Shown here: in pieces, positions 19,253-29,394 of the stretch | Position numbering within the stretch: the first letter of the stretch is position 1 | Layout of the letters: each line of letters begins with the position of its first letter | NCBI GenBank assembly: GCA_009801015.1 | Contig: VHZZ01015743.1 | Location: 6,299-36,461 of the forward strand | Reading direction: 5' to 3' | Source of the DNA: Silene noctiflora | Lineage: Eukaryota; Streptophyta; Magnoliopsida; Caryophyllales; Caryophyllaceae | Length of the DNA stretch: 30,163 bases | Notes under the pieces: model-generated | What the model saw: only the letters and a program-made list of their open reading frames with translations | Databases searched by the model: none | What the model was told of the DNA's origin: nothing | Translations under genes and position numbers: made by a program

Positions 19253-21224
19253 TTAGCGTAATCCTCTGTCATTTCGAGTGAACATTAACTCATTAATTTG
19301 GTGGATGCCAATATCAGAGATGGGTTCAATAGGCCGGTCATCTTCACCAGCTAATGCCGTTAACATCTCCGGCTCTCTGCTGTGCTCATCTGTTCAGGAA
19401 AGCAACAATTTTAATGAGATAGAAATAATGCATGTATAAGAAGTTTTGGGGAAAAAGCATGATGATAAATGGTTTTGGTCATAAGAGAAGGTTAACTCAC
19501 CAAAGATTACATTGAAGGAAGTTGGAGGAGGTGTCACCATGAAATTAAGGCCAATGTAAAATGCCAGTGTTAAGATTATGATGACCATACAGTAAGTCGG
19601 TAAAGCTATAGCCCAATACCTAAAGCAACAAACCAAAGTTAACCATGATTATTTTCACCAAAAGATTGCCAAACAGGTCTGTAGTGGGTTCAAGACTTCC
19701 AAGTAACAAACCTGAAGTCTTAGCCTCTTAGGTTCGAGATGCTAGAAATTTAAGTACTACCATCGTTGCGCTCTTATGCGGCTCAAATCTAAACTAAATT
19801 GTATGGTCTACGCGAATAAAAAGAATTATAAAACAAATGACAGGAACAAAACTCTAACCACTCGACAACCCAATTTATGTATCCTGCAGTCCTGCTTTTA
19901 ACTTGGGTGATATTAAGAATGCATTTTATTAGCGTTTTAACCATTAACAAACTAGTGTATGTAAGCCGATAATGGGTAAACATGCTATTTAGAGCAGGAT
20001 TTTCTCTCCAGTGCATGACCCATCGTGCATACAACAACATTACCTCACCAGCTTCCCCAAATTGCAGGGTAAGGACGAGTCAGATGTACGCTGCCTTACC
20101 CTTGTGTTAGCAAACATAACGAGGCTGTTTACGAATGACCCAAGATGAAAATTGTCGAGAACTGTATCGAAGGACCGCTACTAAGAGAAAGAACCGTAGC
20201 CACTTTAGAGCCATTTTGGTTTATCTTACTAAAGGGGCATGACTTATATCTGGTTCACGATCACGTTAAATTAAACAGGAATGTAGGCAATCCTCCTTTC
20301 TGGCAGGTAGAGTGAATGTATATACATCAAATCTATTACACCTGCTCTTGAAGGGGTGGGGAGAGGAGATCCTAATCAAATATGATCAGCATTAGGCTTC
20401 ATTTTGTGGAGCCACTGAGAACGTGCTCACAGCACACAAAGTGCTCACGTTCTACATAAATTTTAGAATTTGTTTCCTCAAAGAAGCTATAAAGGTACTT
20501 ATTTTGTTCGAAATACTGTTTTGCAGTCAAATTCAGGAAACCACCGAGATATAACAATAAGATTCACCTGCTAGGATAGTAGAAAATCCCAATAGAATGC
20601 AGCCAGTGATTGGGAAAGTACGCCCATATGAAGAATATGACTGTTCACCGAAAGTAAACTGAGTGTTGATTGTTAGGACCAAAGAAAAAATTAATGGAAA
20701 AATGTAATAGGCAGCTCACATAAAGTATAAGCAAGAACGCAAATCATCACTGGTGTTTCTCATAGGCTATGTAACACAAACTTGGCTACACATGTTGCAT
20801 AACGGATATAGGCACATTCTAAGGCTTGAACAAGCCATGACTAAACTTTAGTCACGGGGACTACATCCAGAAATGATGACGCGGGTGCGGAGACACGTCT
20901 TCAAAACAAAAATATATCTAATAGAATTGTACTCCTAATATTTAGATTTTTGAAGTGAAACACAGGGACGTCGGTAAATAGGGTCAAAACATTCAGAATC
21001 ACTCAACAATACAGGGACTCTATAGTAAAAATTATACCTGTGGCAACAACCGTTGTTATAGAACCTACAAATCCATATACTTCAGCTGTTTTTGGGCCAC
21101 GTTGACCAGACAGACCAATTCCAGAAGCCTTATCTTCAACATCCAGGAATGAACCAGCATCTCTTCTTTTCCTGGACAAACTGAGAACTCTTCTTGGGCT
21201 ATTGACAGGGGGAGGATCAGCCAT
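19253..21224 (-). CDS. PIGP: PIG-P/GPI19 subunit of GPI-N-acetylglucosaminyltransferase, 4 exons, 171 aa
   Basis: Subunit of the ER complex that adds GlcNAc from UDP-GlcNAc to phosphatidylinositol, the first step of GPI-anchor synthesis. Exons in transcription order: 21224-21038, 20640-20568, 19619-19501, 19389-19253 (TAA stop at 19255-19253). All introns are GT-AG and phases agree. The N-terminus (1-44) is polar and basic (NSPRRVLSLSRKRR). The PIG-P domain covers about 48-135: first membrane hairpin EVYGFVGSITTVVATVIFFI (48-67), the invariant-looking loop FPNHWLHSIGIFYYPSRYWA (71-90), a second membrane segment around 91-112 (ALPTYCMVIIILTLAFYIG), then NFMVTPPPTSF and DEHSREPEM. The C-terminal 35 residues are acidic and polar. 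The order and wording match the plant PIG-P proteins. The start is the first ATG upstream of the conserved part. No defects were seen. Confidence 0.94.
20424..20459. repeat. Small hairpin in PIG-P intron
   Basis: AGAACGTG and CACGTTCT form an 8-bp perfect inverted repeat about 20 bp apart, and GTGCTCAC occurs twice inside it. It lies in the intron at 19620-20567. This is a minor feature with no assigned role. Confidence 0.5.
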
Positions 21225-22280
21225 CTATACTCATTCGATGCACTGCCTATTAAGCCATGCAAGTTGAGGTCTTATAGATATCGGAAACGTCAATGGTCTT
21301 TATGAACATATATAATTAAAACCCTGTAAGTCATGTCAGTAACCCTATATAATCAATTCAGTTTTCAGTCAGATTCACACTACAATATTTTCATCCAATA
21401 TGAATACTTTATTACCTTTTAGCAATAAATCAAAGAAAGGAAGGCCTACCATTTACCAATTAGTGTAAATTTTATATTTGTTAACTATGGAGTACTACAC
21501 ATTCCGCAACGACACTGAGCCAGATAGTGATTGGGTTTTACAGAACACTGTTGCCTATAAGTAAAGAAAGATCGATTCATCTACATGGTAAAATTGAGAA
21601 GTAAACAACTCAGAACTAATTTCACATGAGTAATCACAGAGGCTGTATTTTTTGTGGGTAATAAATCAGAAAGTCAAAAGTTGATGAAGGCCATCATATG
21701 CATTAACATTACTACACTCTCTCAAAGACGCTTGCTATGGCGACATAATGGGGTTAGAAAACTATATGCATGCAAGCCTACGTAAAATAAAGAGTTTTTT
21801 GTCAGAAACTACCTACGCCCTTTTTTTGAGATAGATGAGATTCTACCATCTCTTGCTAAGTTGTTAGACCTATATCCAACCTTATCACCTGGAGTAAAAA
21901 GTAACGTGCGGCACTGAGGCCTTATCTATCAGTCCACTCATTACACACCACCATTCAGAATTCATACAGATTGTTAAATGAATATCCAAGCAATATACGA
22001 AATTAGGTTGGCACAAAATGAACCATTTTGACAATTTTCTTGAATGTACATCTTAAGGAGCAAATTGGAAGTGTTAAGTGTGGAGCATTAAGAGGAGCAT
22101 ACATGAGCACATTCAACTATTCAAGAACAAGATCGAGGGATTAAACTTTAAAATTAATTGGTTCATACTTCTTATTATAAACACCTCCAAAAGTAAAGAA
22201 GATCTAATAATGCCTAAGCTCCGAAATCAGAGCACAAAATAATCTTGGGAAATGGGCAAAGAAGGGATTAAAATGCACAC
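21225..22280. other. 5' flank of PIG-P
   Basis: AT-rich sequence upstream (on the minus strand) of the PIG-P start codon. It should contain the promoter and perhaps a 5' UTR intron, but no TATA box or splice pair can be singled out. A phrase at 21520-21549 (AGCCAGATAGTGATTGGGTT) recurs at 26328-26356, showing that part of this stretch belongs to the duplicated block further right. No extra gene is seen. Confidence 0.5.
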
Positions 22281-22319
22281 TATTGAAATGTAAAAAAAAA
22301 AAAACATTTCAAAAGAAAC

Positions 22320-22440
22320 TGCATCAAACAAAAAAGAAAGCTAAAAGAGTTTCTGCCCAGTCAATTCCAAACTTTCAAGAGAAGTAGAGAAATTCACATA
22401 GGACATGCAATATCATAATTGACACCTGAAAAGCATACCT
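22320..22440 (+). repeat. Direct repeat (partner at 26484-26614)
   Basis: AAAGAAAGCTAAAAGAGTTTCTGC followed by CCAGTCAATTCCAAACTTTC and ACATGCAATATCATAATTGACAC is repeated at 26484-26614 with small insertions and substitutions (GACATGCAGTATCATAATGACAC). This pair and the shorter pair at 21520/26328 are in the same orientation, indicating a duplicated block that includes the cytochrome b5-like relic. Confidence 0.75.
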
Positions 22441-23337
22441 AAAGGATGACGCAGCAGTCAGTTCTTTTGTTGTGAAAAGAGACTTCCGTTTTTGTGTATT
22501 TTTGGGAAGCCTTGTAACACAAAATGAAGATAAGAATCTTCTTCCATCACTTAAGCTCACATTTCATCGAGTTTAGCACGTGAAATCAGGTAATCTCTTA
22601 GACGTAAATACGAAAACACTACTTAAATTCTATGTTGCTCAGACTCGGGTAGGGGATAGGTTGCACGAAACGGACACGGACACGTGATACGGTACTTCGA
22701 AATTTTTAGGACACGGAGAAGGCAAAAAAAAAAAAAAAATCAACATCTAAACTTTGGCCATTTAAAGGCCACAAAGTCGTAATATGACACCAATATTAAT
22801 GTCTTATACGTCAAAATAAACATATATTACAAACTACAAAGTTCCAAATTACAAACCCAAATTTAAATGGGGATGCTTCATGATCAATATCTTTTTTTTC
22901 TCTTGTTAAACTTTTGGTGGTGCAATTATTATCAGCTTAAAAAAGGGGGTTTTGTAAATAATCACAACTCCCACAATTGACATCACTACCACAAAATATC
23001 GGCATTGTTAGACACATCAAGGGGCAATTTCTTTCACTAAAATAACCACACAGGCAGCAACAACAGATATGTTTATTTTTAAGAATGCAGCCGTAATTTA
23101 AATTCGTAAAACATTGCTGACTATCTATTTAACCTATACTAGAGTTCTGATTCCAATCGTGCAAGTTATCCAGTTAAACCTAAACACCATCAAGCTTGAA
23201 TTGCAGAGCTACCCATGACCATGTAATTCGATCAAATGGGTAACAAATCGACCATGAATAAGTCTATATACCATTGATTTGTATGGGTTTAGTAAATGGA
23301 TAGTGAAGGATTGAATGGGTAACAAGTTAATGTATTA

Positions 23338-23470
23338 TCATAAACCCAACCCGGTGAGAGTATGAGCCGTCGGCGGCGACGCAGAGGCCGGTGGTACCTT
23401 GTCGGAGGTGCTGGTCGTGGTGGAAGGGAAGGATGTTGTGATATAATGGAAAGTTGGAATAATGAATGTC
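23338..23470 (-). other. GC-rich pocket inside the element (possible captured fragment)
   Basis: A sharply GC-richer patch (GCCGTCGGCGGCGACGCAGA and surroundings) lies in AT-rich element sequence. On the minus strand it is open in all three frames over about 60-90 codons, e.g. a frame containing RQGTTGLCVAADGSYSHRVG. I recognise no domain with confidence. It could be a captured host gene fragment or simply element sequence. Confidence 0.35.
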
Positions 23471-24169
23471 GTGAATGAGAATTTTGAAATAGCAAGTAGG
23501 AGTATATAGCAAAAAGTCGTGTCCCCTGTGACACGCGCCGTGTCCATGTTGTCTTGGGCCTCTTGGCCATGTCCAAGACGTATTGGAATTAAAAAAAACA
23601 AAGGACGTCCGACACGCGGAGGCTACAAATCAGGCGTGTCCGTGCAATTTCGGGTACAGGTTTGGATCCGAGTGTCGTTAGAAATTCAGACACGGGGACT
23701 CTGTTCATTTTTTGGACATGATTATGGGGACTCTATTCATTTTTGGACACGCGTATGGGGACACGGTTGGTATTTACGAAAAAAATGTAATTTCCATACA
23801 CTAAAATCAGAAAATACTAATAATGCTTAGATTTTATTAATCTGTGAAGACTGATTATCATAAATTGTTCAAACAAGTAGCTAGCAGCAAGCCAAAAGCA
23901 TTAAACATAAACTCTAAACAGTAAAGATTATAACTATAAATTCAATTTCAACTTCATGCGCCTTCATCGTCAAAATTCGTAGCATGCAACACATGATCAT
24001 CCAATGATATTTTGGCACTTCAAGGATTGTCTCTACCTGAACATGAAGACCTCCTATATAGAGAAAAAAATAAAGTTAGCTAGTCTTAACATAAAAGAAC
24101 ATTACGATAGTAGTGTAACATTAGAGGTCAAAATCCTACCAACATCCCAATATTTTGAAAGACCATCCA

Positions 24170-24340
24170 TGTACTCTCTCTTTTCTTGACAACAATCGAA
24201 GGTTGTGTACATACATAAAGTCTTCGACACATTGCGTAGTGAGTTTGTTTCTTTTTACGTTTGAATAGCCCCATAGATGCTCCAACACCTCTCCCAACAA
24301 GAAGAGCAAGAAGAGGATGCAGGTTGTGAAAGCACTTTAA
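24170..24340 (-). pseudogene. hAT transposase C-terminal remnant, left palindrome arm
   Basis: Read on the minus strand, this arm gives SSSCSSCWERCWSIYGAIQT and then a stop. It corresponds to the SSSCCERNW core of the hAT dimerisation domain with one Asn-to-Cys change and a small insertion. After the stop, another frame continues with sequence parallel to the KRNK/EDLMYVHNNLRL region of the right arm. It is a non-functional mirror copy of the remnant at 25080-25332. Confidence 0.75.
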
Positions 24341-25079
24341 AAGCCAGAGCTTATAATAATGGTGTAAATGGCTTGTAATTTGCCCACCATGAAAGAGACC
24401 TTCATAAGATCTTGGCTATGACATGGGTTGACCAAAATAATCCAACCCACTAGAAAATGCACCGTATACATTTCTCAAGTCATTGGGGAGTTTTGGAAAA
24501 GCTTGTGAAAACACAGGTCTATATTTTGAGCAACCTCTTCATCTCATTCGAGAACACTTGATGAATGTCATTCTTACTTCCTTGAAGCCCTTCCTCGCTA
24601 TTGAAACGTATTTTTAATAGAAAAACAGAATTCTTGAAATTTTTAAAATATAGAAAAATATAGAAACATCTTTTCTTATATTGCTTGACAAGAAATAAAA
24701 ATTATTCCATTTTTTTTATATAAAAATATACATTCAACGAGCGTCATTCTTACCTCCTTGAAACCATTCCTATAGTGAGGCAATTTTCAAAGCAAATTTT
24801 TATTTTTAAATGAAATAGTAGAAGAATTTTATTTCTTTGTCAAGCAATATAAAATAATGTTTCTATATTTTAGAATTTTCAAAAATTTGCTTTCTATTAA
24901 AGAAACGTTTCTATAGCAAGGAATGACTTCAAGGAGGTAAGAATGACGTCCCTCGAGTGTTCCCGAATGAGGATAAAGAGGTTGCTCAAAATAAAGACTT
25001 GTGTTTTCATAAGCTTTTCCAAAACCCCGATGACTTGAGAAATGCAAACAAAGAATATTGTGCATTTTCTTGTGGTTGG

Positions 25080-25332
25080 ATTATTTTGGTCAACCCAATG
25101 TCATAGCCGCAAGATCTTATGGAGATCCTCTTTCATGGTGGGCAAATTACGAGCCATTTAAACCATTGCTACAAGCTCTAGCTTTTAATTGCTTTCACAA
25201 ACTGCATCTGCTTCTTGTTGTGAGAGGAATTGGAGTATCTATGGTGCTATTCAAAGCATAAAAAGAAACAAACACACTACGCAACGTGTCGAAGACTTGA
25301 TGTATGTACACAACAACCTTCGATTGTTGTGA
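25080..25332 (+). pseudogene. hAT transposase C-terminal remnant (dimerisation domain), right palindrome arm
   Basis: From about 25080 a frame reads QPNVIAARSYGDPLSWWANY and then LLQALA. After a frameshift, the frame starting at 25204 reads ASASCCERNWSIYGAIQSIK, then RNKHTTQRVEDLMYVHNNLR, and ends in TGA at 25330-25332. The WW...LQ.LA, S.SCCERNWS, KRNK and VEDL.YVHNNLRL order is the signature of the plant hAT family dimerisation domain (Dimer_Tnp_hAT). The N-terminal zinc finger and catalytic core are absent, so this is only a fragment. Confidence 0.9.
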
Positions 25333-26483
25333 AGAAAAGAGAAAGAGTACATGGATGGTCCTTCAAAATATTGGGAAGTTGGTAAGATTTCGACCTCTAA
25401 TGTTATACTACTATCGTAATGTTCTTTTATATTAAGACTAACTAGCTTTATTTTTTTGTTTATATAGGAGATAATGTTGAGGTAGAGAGGATCCTTGTAG
25501 TGGCCAAAATATCATTGGATGATCCTGTGTTAGAGGCTTTGACTTTTGACAATGAAGGCGCATGAAGTTGAAGTTGAATTTATAGTTATAGTCTTTACTT
25601 ATTCGAGTTTAAGTTCAATGGTTTTGGCTTAGTACTAGGCCTGCTACTTCTTTGAACGATTTACAATTTATGATAACAGTCTTTTTAGATTAATAAAATC
25701 TAAGCATTATTATTAGTGTTTTCTGATTTCAGTGTATGGAAAATTACATTTTTTTTTATAAATATCAACCGTGTCCCCGTGCTCATGTCCAAAAAATGGT
25801 CAGTCTCTTTGTCTGAAAGTTCTTTCTAACCTGAGTACCCGACATTCGGATCTGTACCCGTGTTTGACACCCGTACCCGAGTTTGAGCAACATAGACTGT
25901 AATGAAAAATTCGTGACGAACAAACCCAAAAGGTATTAGTGTATCTCAAACTAAATATGTATTGTATCTATTGCTTCAAACAGCCTGATTTTGGATGGAC
26001 AACTACTCTAATAATTTAATTAAAAAATTAGTCCTGAAGCAGAAGCTGAGTATAGCTTCCCGGGACACCAACAAAAAAAGAAAGAAAGAACTACCCACAT
26101 AATCAACGGCAGATCATTCAACTAACAAATCATGCAATATAATAAATGAAAATTAGATTAGAGGATAGAGAGAAAAATAACAAGGTTGGGTAAATCTTCG
26201 TAAAATAAAGAAGGCGGCTAATAAAACACCCAGTACCAATGTCCCTAGTGTTACTATCTCCAGTGTTTTATTAACAAGTGCTTTGTTAACAGCTATGGCG
26301 TGAAACTCACGGCCAACAACAAGGAGTTAGATAGTGATTGAGTTTTACAGAGCACTACGTCAATTAGTGAAGCAAGAGTCATTCGCCTGTTTTTAGCACA
26401 TCTGGTTAATTGGTAAAGAAGAAAATTAATGGATTCAACAACATTGATAAAATAAAAACAATATTGAAGAAACTTCATACTTC

Positions 26484-26614
26484 ATCAAAGAAAGTTAAAA
26501 GAAAGCTGCAAAAGTTTCTACCCAGTCAATTCCAAACTTTCCAGTTTTCCAGAGATGTGAACAAAAATTACATACGACATGCAGTATCATAATGACACTT
26601 GCAAAGCACTCCTA
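26484..26614 (+). repeat. Direct repeat (partner at 22320-22440)
   Basis: This is the right-hand copy of the block described at 22320-22440. It lies just beyond the exon 1 relic of the cytochrome b5-like pseudogene, so that relic is bracketed by repeated sequence. Confidence 0.75.
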
Positions 26615-26787
26615 CTTGATGTTAGTGTCAAGTCCTGAGACTTTACTATCCAGAAGAGCTCAACAAGTATTAACCGAGTGAATGAATGATAATATCGAGT
26701 AACTACTAGTTAAACAATTTTTGTTCTAAACTTGCTGAACAGCAGTAGTGCTAAGGATTAAATGGTTACGCTAGCTACTTGCTCTTG

Positions 26788-27088
26788 TTAATAGGAACCA
26801 TGATCATACCACCTCTCCAATTTCCTTTGTCTTCCACCTAAATTAGGACAAGCCCGCTTCCCACTTACCTTTACCATCTTCATTTTGCTCTCTTGTCGTA
26901 GCTTCTTTGATTTTTCCAAATGCTTCTCCGAAGCCTTAAATTTTTTCAAAACATTTTTTCCACTTAATCAACCATCCATAAACATACACACTACCCTCAA
27001 CTATTAACTCCATAAACACCCTCGCTGGAAATGGAAGAACATCATCATTGCTATAACGAAACAGCCAGTATTTTCTCAAATGTTTTTG
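26788..27088 (-). pseudogene. Possible frameshifted coding relic of unknown identity
   Basis: On the minus strand two abutting frames look coding-like. The upstream frame (from 27088) contains KHLRKYWLFRYSNDDVLPFP and GSVYVYGWLIKWKKCFEK, then stops. A shift of frame near 26955 continues as FKASEKHLEKSKKLRQESKM and SGKRACPNLGGRQRKLERWY, ending in TAA at 26790-26788. The amino-acid mix is more protein-like than in neighbouring AT-rich frames. I do not recognise the family and no start codon or splice pair was established, so this may be chance. Confidence 0.25.
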
Positions 27089-27694
27089 TCATCGGTCCTG
27101 AAAACCGAGGTGCTCTAACGTGAATTGACAACAACATTGCTGTCTCAGTTTCTCACTTTCTTGCATTAAGACTTCTAGGAGCAGACGGAGTGACCGTTTA
27201 ATATAGTATATGTAGAAACTTGTCTGCTCAGAAACGCTGTCGTACTAATTAGACCTAGCTTGCTAAGATGCTTTTGCCTAACACGCCGTAGTTTAACCAG
27301 TTATTTGAAACAACATCACATAAAAAGCGCAGCTCATTATCGGAAAACAGCTAAAAACCCTCACAATTCCCAAATCCTTAATTTATTTGTCTATTTTGTT
27401 TCATATAACTGCGTTTGTTTTCACACAGGCATTTCATCAAACAAGTGCAAGGCATAACAGAAATAATCATGATCAACGGAAACATATAAAAAATAAGCAA
27501 AAATGGAATCAAAAACGAAGAGGAAGATTGAGCATACCCAATTGAAAAAACAAATGAGCGAAGGTGTAGCAGATGAGATGTGGTACGGCCAATTACTAAG
27601 CAATGCGATGTGTTATTGAACAGCAAATAAGAAGGAACTACCGGTGATGTGCTATGATATATACTCCGTAGCTGTAAGTAAAGGAATTTAAAAG
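27089..27694. other. Intergenic, no gene recognised
   Basis: AT-rich sequence between the possible relic and the tRNA gene. The open frames here (60-82 codons) are hydrophobic or low-complexity and show no known motif. I see no repeats of note. Confidence 0.5.
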
Positions 27695-27699
27695 AAAAA
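27695..27699 (-). terminator. RNA polymerase III terminator of tRNA-Ser
   Basis: Five T residues on the minus strand follow directly after the last base of the tRNA gene, which is the usual Pol III stop signal. Confidence 0.8.
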
Positions 27700-27781
27700 C
27701 GTGGACGGCAGGATTCGAACCTGCGCGGGCAAAGCCCACATGATTTCTAGTCATGCCCGATAACCACTCCGGCACGTCCAC
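27700..27781 (-). tRNA. tRNA-Ser(AGA)
   Basis: The 82-nt gene folds as a class II tRNA. The acceptor stem is GTGGACG with CGTCCAC and discriminator G. The anticodon stem CATGA/TCATG holds loop CTAGAAA with anticodon AGA. The long variable arm (TGGGC...GCCCG) is typical of tRNA-Ser. Internal promoters are seen: A box TGCCGGAGTGG and B box GGTTCGAATCC. No intron and no encoded CCA are present. An upstream CAA lies about 12-14 bases before the 5' end, as often seen in plant tRNA genes. It reads UCU (and UCC through inosine) codons. Confidence 0.98.
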
Positions 27782-27869
27782 TTCCGTTATCTTTGTGCTC
27801 ACATTCTTCATTTAACTTTGGCAGATTAGAGAAAACTAAAGAGAAACGATTTTTTTTTTTTTTTTTTCT

Positions 27870-28227
27870 TTTCACGTAGTACCCTCGTGTTTCTTTGAAT
27901 TCTACGTGTTACCTCCCATTTTTTTAAAACATTTTTGGTATCCCTAAACTTAATGGAAGCTTCCTAAAATACAAAAATGTTATAATCTGTTGTTTTGTTA
28001 TATTTAATTTATGTAATTTCTATTGATTTTTTGGCGATAATTTGTCAAATCATTATCACAAATTCCTTTTTTTTTTATTATTAATTTTAACTGTTAAAAT
28101 GCTTAAATATTGTTAATTTGGAAATTTTGTGAACAATTTATAAAATCCACGGATACCACTGATGTTTTTAAAAACCAAGGGTAACAGGTAGAAATCGAAA
28201 AAACACGAGGATACTATGTAGAAAATC
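27870..28227. mobile_element. About 360-bp element with roughly 80-bp terminal inverted repeats
   Basis: The left end TTCACGTAGTACCCTCGTGTTT, then TTCTACGTGTTACC, then AAAACATTTTTGGTATCC, matches the reverse complement of the right end: TTCTACATAGTATCCTCGTGTTTTT, then TTTCTACCTGTTACCC, then AAAACATCAGTGGTATCC. The centre is AT-rich and non-coding. A T run of about 17 adjoins the left end. It is likely a non-autonomous DNA element; no clear target duplication was found. Confidence 0.75.
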
Positions 28228-28591
28228 CTAAATAAATATGTACAAACTTTTTTCTAAAATTTGACATGAGTAATATTTATCAACCATAATTCACAATGCC
28301 ATAATTATTTATGGATCGGATAATTCAGAATATCAACCAACACAAGTTTCTATTGTTTTTCATATATCGGTTGAGTTGAGAAAAAACAATTATGGTGTTA
28401 AACTTAGTACTAATAACTGAGATTCTATACTTGATTATTATAAATATATGATTAGAGCATGATTTATATATACATCCCTGGGTAAATAAAGACTATGAAA
28501 AGTGGAAATTACATATACTCATACCTTAAAATAATTGCTTATTATAATAATTTATAAATTGCACTTTATCATGGATCGAAACTCTAAAATA
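28228..28591. other. AT-rich intergenic, nothing recognised
   Basis: Low-complexity AT-rich sequence between the TIR element and the next MITE. No open frame of interest and no repeat pair was noted. Confidence 0.5.
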
Positions 28592-28593
28592 TA

Positions 28594-28684
28594 CTCCCTC
28601 ATATTCTAAATAACTGTCCCATTTCATTATAATACCCCTCACAATTAATAGAAAAGTGGGACAGTTATTGTGAATAGGAGGGAG
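28594..28684. mobile_element. 91-bp Stowaway-type MITE
   Basis: The left end CTCCCTCATATTCTAAATAACTG is matched by the reverse complement of the right end, CTCCCTCCTATTCACAATAACTG; both continue TCCCA. TA flanks both sides (28592-28593 and 28685-28686). The interior includes AATACCCCTCACAATTAATAG, similar in style to the copies in the GCS introns. Confidence 0.9.
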
Positions 28685-28691
28685 TATATAA

Positions 28692-29394
28692 CTAGGTAGT
28701 ATCACGCGCTTTGCGCGGCCTGTTTTATAATTTTATTATTATAATTGAAGAAAAATAATATAATTCATATATTAACTTTAATATTTTTATCTATAAATAA
28801 AATAAAAATAAATTAATTTTTCTCAAATTTAATTTTTTAGGTTTAATTTTAATGTTTTAAAATAAACTACATACAATTTTAATTAAAACTAATAAGTGAT
28901 AATTAATTATGCATGATCAAAGTTTTATAAATAAACTTGTGACTGATTAAATATCATATTAATTAAAATATTTTTTTTTCCAAATAATGCAACAATCAAC
29001 AATAAGTTCACAAATTATATCATTTCATGACTCGTTATCTTCCAAATCAATTAATATTTGTTCAAAATGGTGGAATAATTATGCAATTTTTAACTTTTTA
29101 AATATAACGTATGATATTTATGTATTAAACATATAGGGTCCAAATTCAACTTATTCAAATGTTTTGGTTGTGTGTTGTCATGTGCTATGTGTCAAACGTA
29201 TCTATAAGAAATTTGCACCTTTTGATTTTAAACACTATATATAAATAAAAATAATGATGTTTAAGAGTTTACTCGTAAATAAAATATATTGTAACTTTCT
29301 CAAATATTTATTTTTAAGGTTTAACTTCAAATTATTTAAAGATAACATATAAAATATTTAACTAAAAGTAATATTTAGTTAGTCATAATCAAAT
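28692..29394 (-). mobile_element. Probable Helitron 3' end with AT-rich body (other end not found)
   Basis: On the minus strand the sequence ends CCGCGCAAAGCGCG, TGATACTAC, CTAG, followed by T. A GC-rich hairpin (28705-28709 with 28713-28717, loop of three) about ten bases before a terminal CTAG next to a host T is the hallmark of a Helitron 3' terminus. The rest, to higher coordinates, is very AT-rich with no coding frame, so it would be non-autonomous. The 5' TC end was not identified and may be beyond 29394 or outside the window. Confidence 0.65.

Larger units (their letters stand above)
22629..25896. mobile_element. 3.3-kb composite element with a large palindrome of hAT transposase remnants
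   Basis: The ends are inverted repeats: TCTATGTTGCTCAGACTCGGGTA on the left, and the reverse complement of the right end is GTCTATGTTGCTCAAACTCGG. Inside, about 23640-24710 and 24820-25896 form a long imperfect inverted repeat with its centre near 24765. For example, CTTAGATTTTATTAATCTG at about 23826 opposes AGATTAATAAAATCTAAG at about 25688, and TTTCTCAAGTCATTGGGGAG at about 24472 opposes its complement near 25025. The first kilobase (22629-23640) is not mirrored and carries repeated GACACGG words. No target duplication was seen, so exact ends and nesting are uncertain. Confidence 0.85.
22439..26263 (-). pseudogene. Partial duplicate of the cytochrome b5-like gene, split by an inserted element
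   Basis: Two relics lie in the same order and strand as in the intact gene at 12762-17331. The exon 1 relic (26263-26182) keeps EIVTLGTLVLGVLL and a donor, but its start codon is CTG instead of ATG. The exon 3 relic (22510-22439) reads ASQKYTKTEVSFHNKRTDCC: the conserved Trp is Cys, two codons are lost and the frame ends in TAG directly before the donor. Flanking intron sequence is shared too (TAGATTATTCAATTAACAAATCAT near 17180 against about 26108). Exons 2, 4 and 5 were not found. The 22629-25896 element lies between the relics. It cannot encode a cytochrome b5, so it is a pseudogene. Confidence 0.85.

Noticed and set aside
21065..21262. Second minus-strand frame overlapping PIG-P exon 1
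   Set aside because: Out-of-frame shadow of the exon; it lacks the PIG-P motifs.
23289..23830. Several overlapping 61-103 codon frames on both strands as genes
   Set aside because: They sit in transposable-element sequence and give low-complexity proteins without recognised domains; kept only as a possible captured fragment.
22629..25896. Intact autonomous hAT transposon
   Set aside because: Only the C-terminal dimerisation segment is present, broken by stops and frameshifts in both arms, and no 8-bp target duplication was visible.
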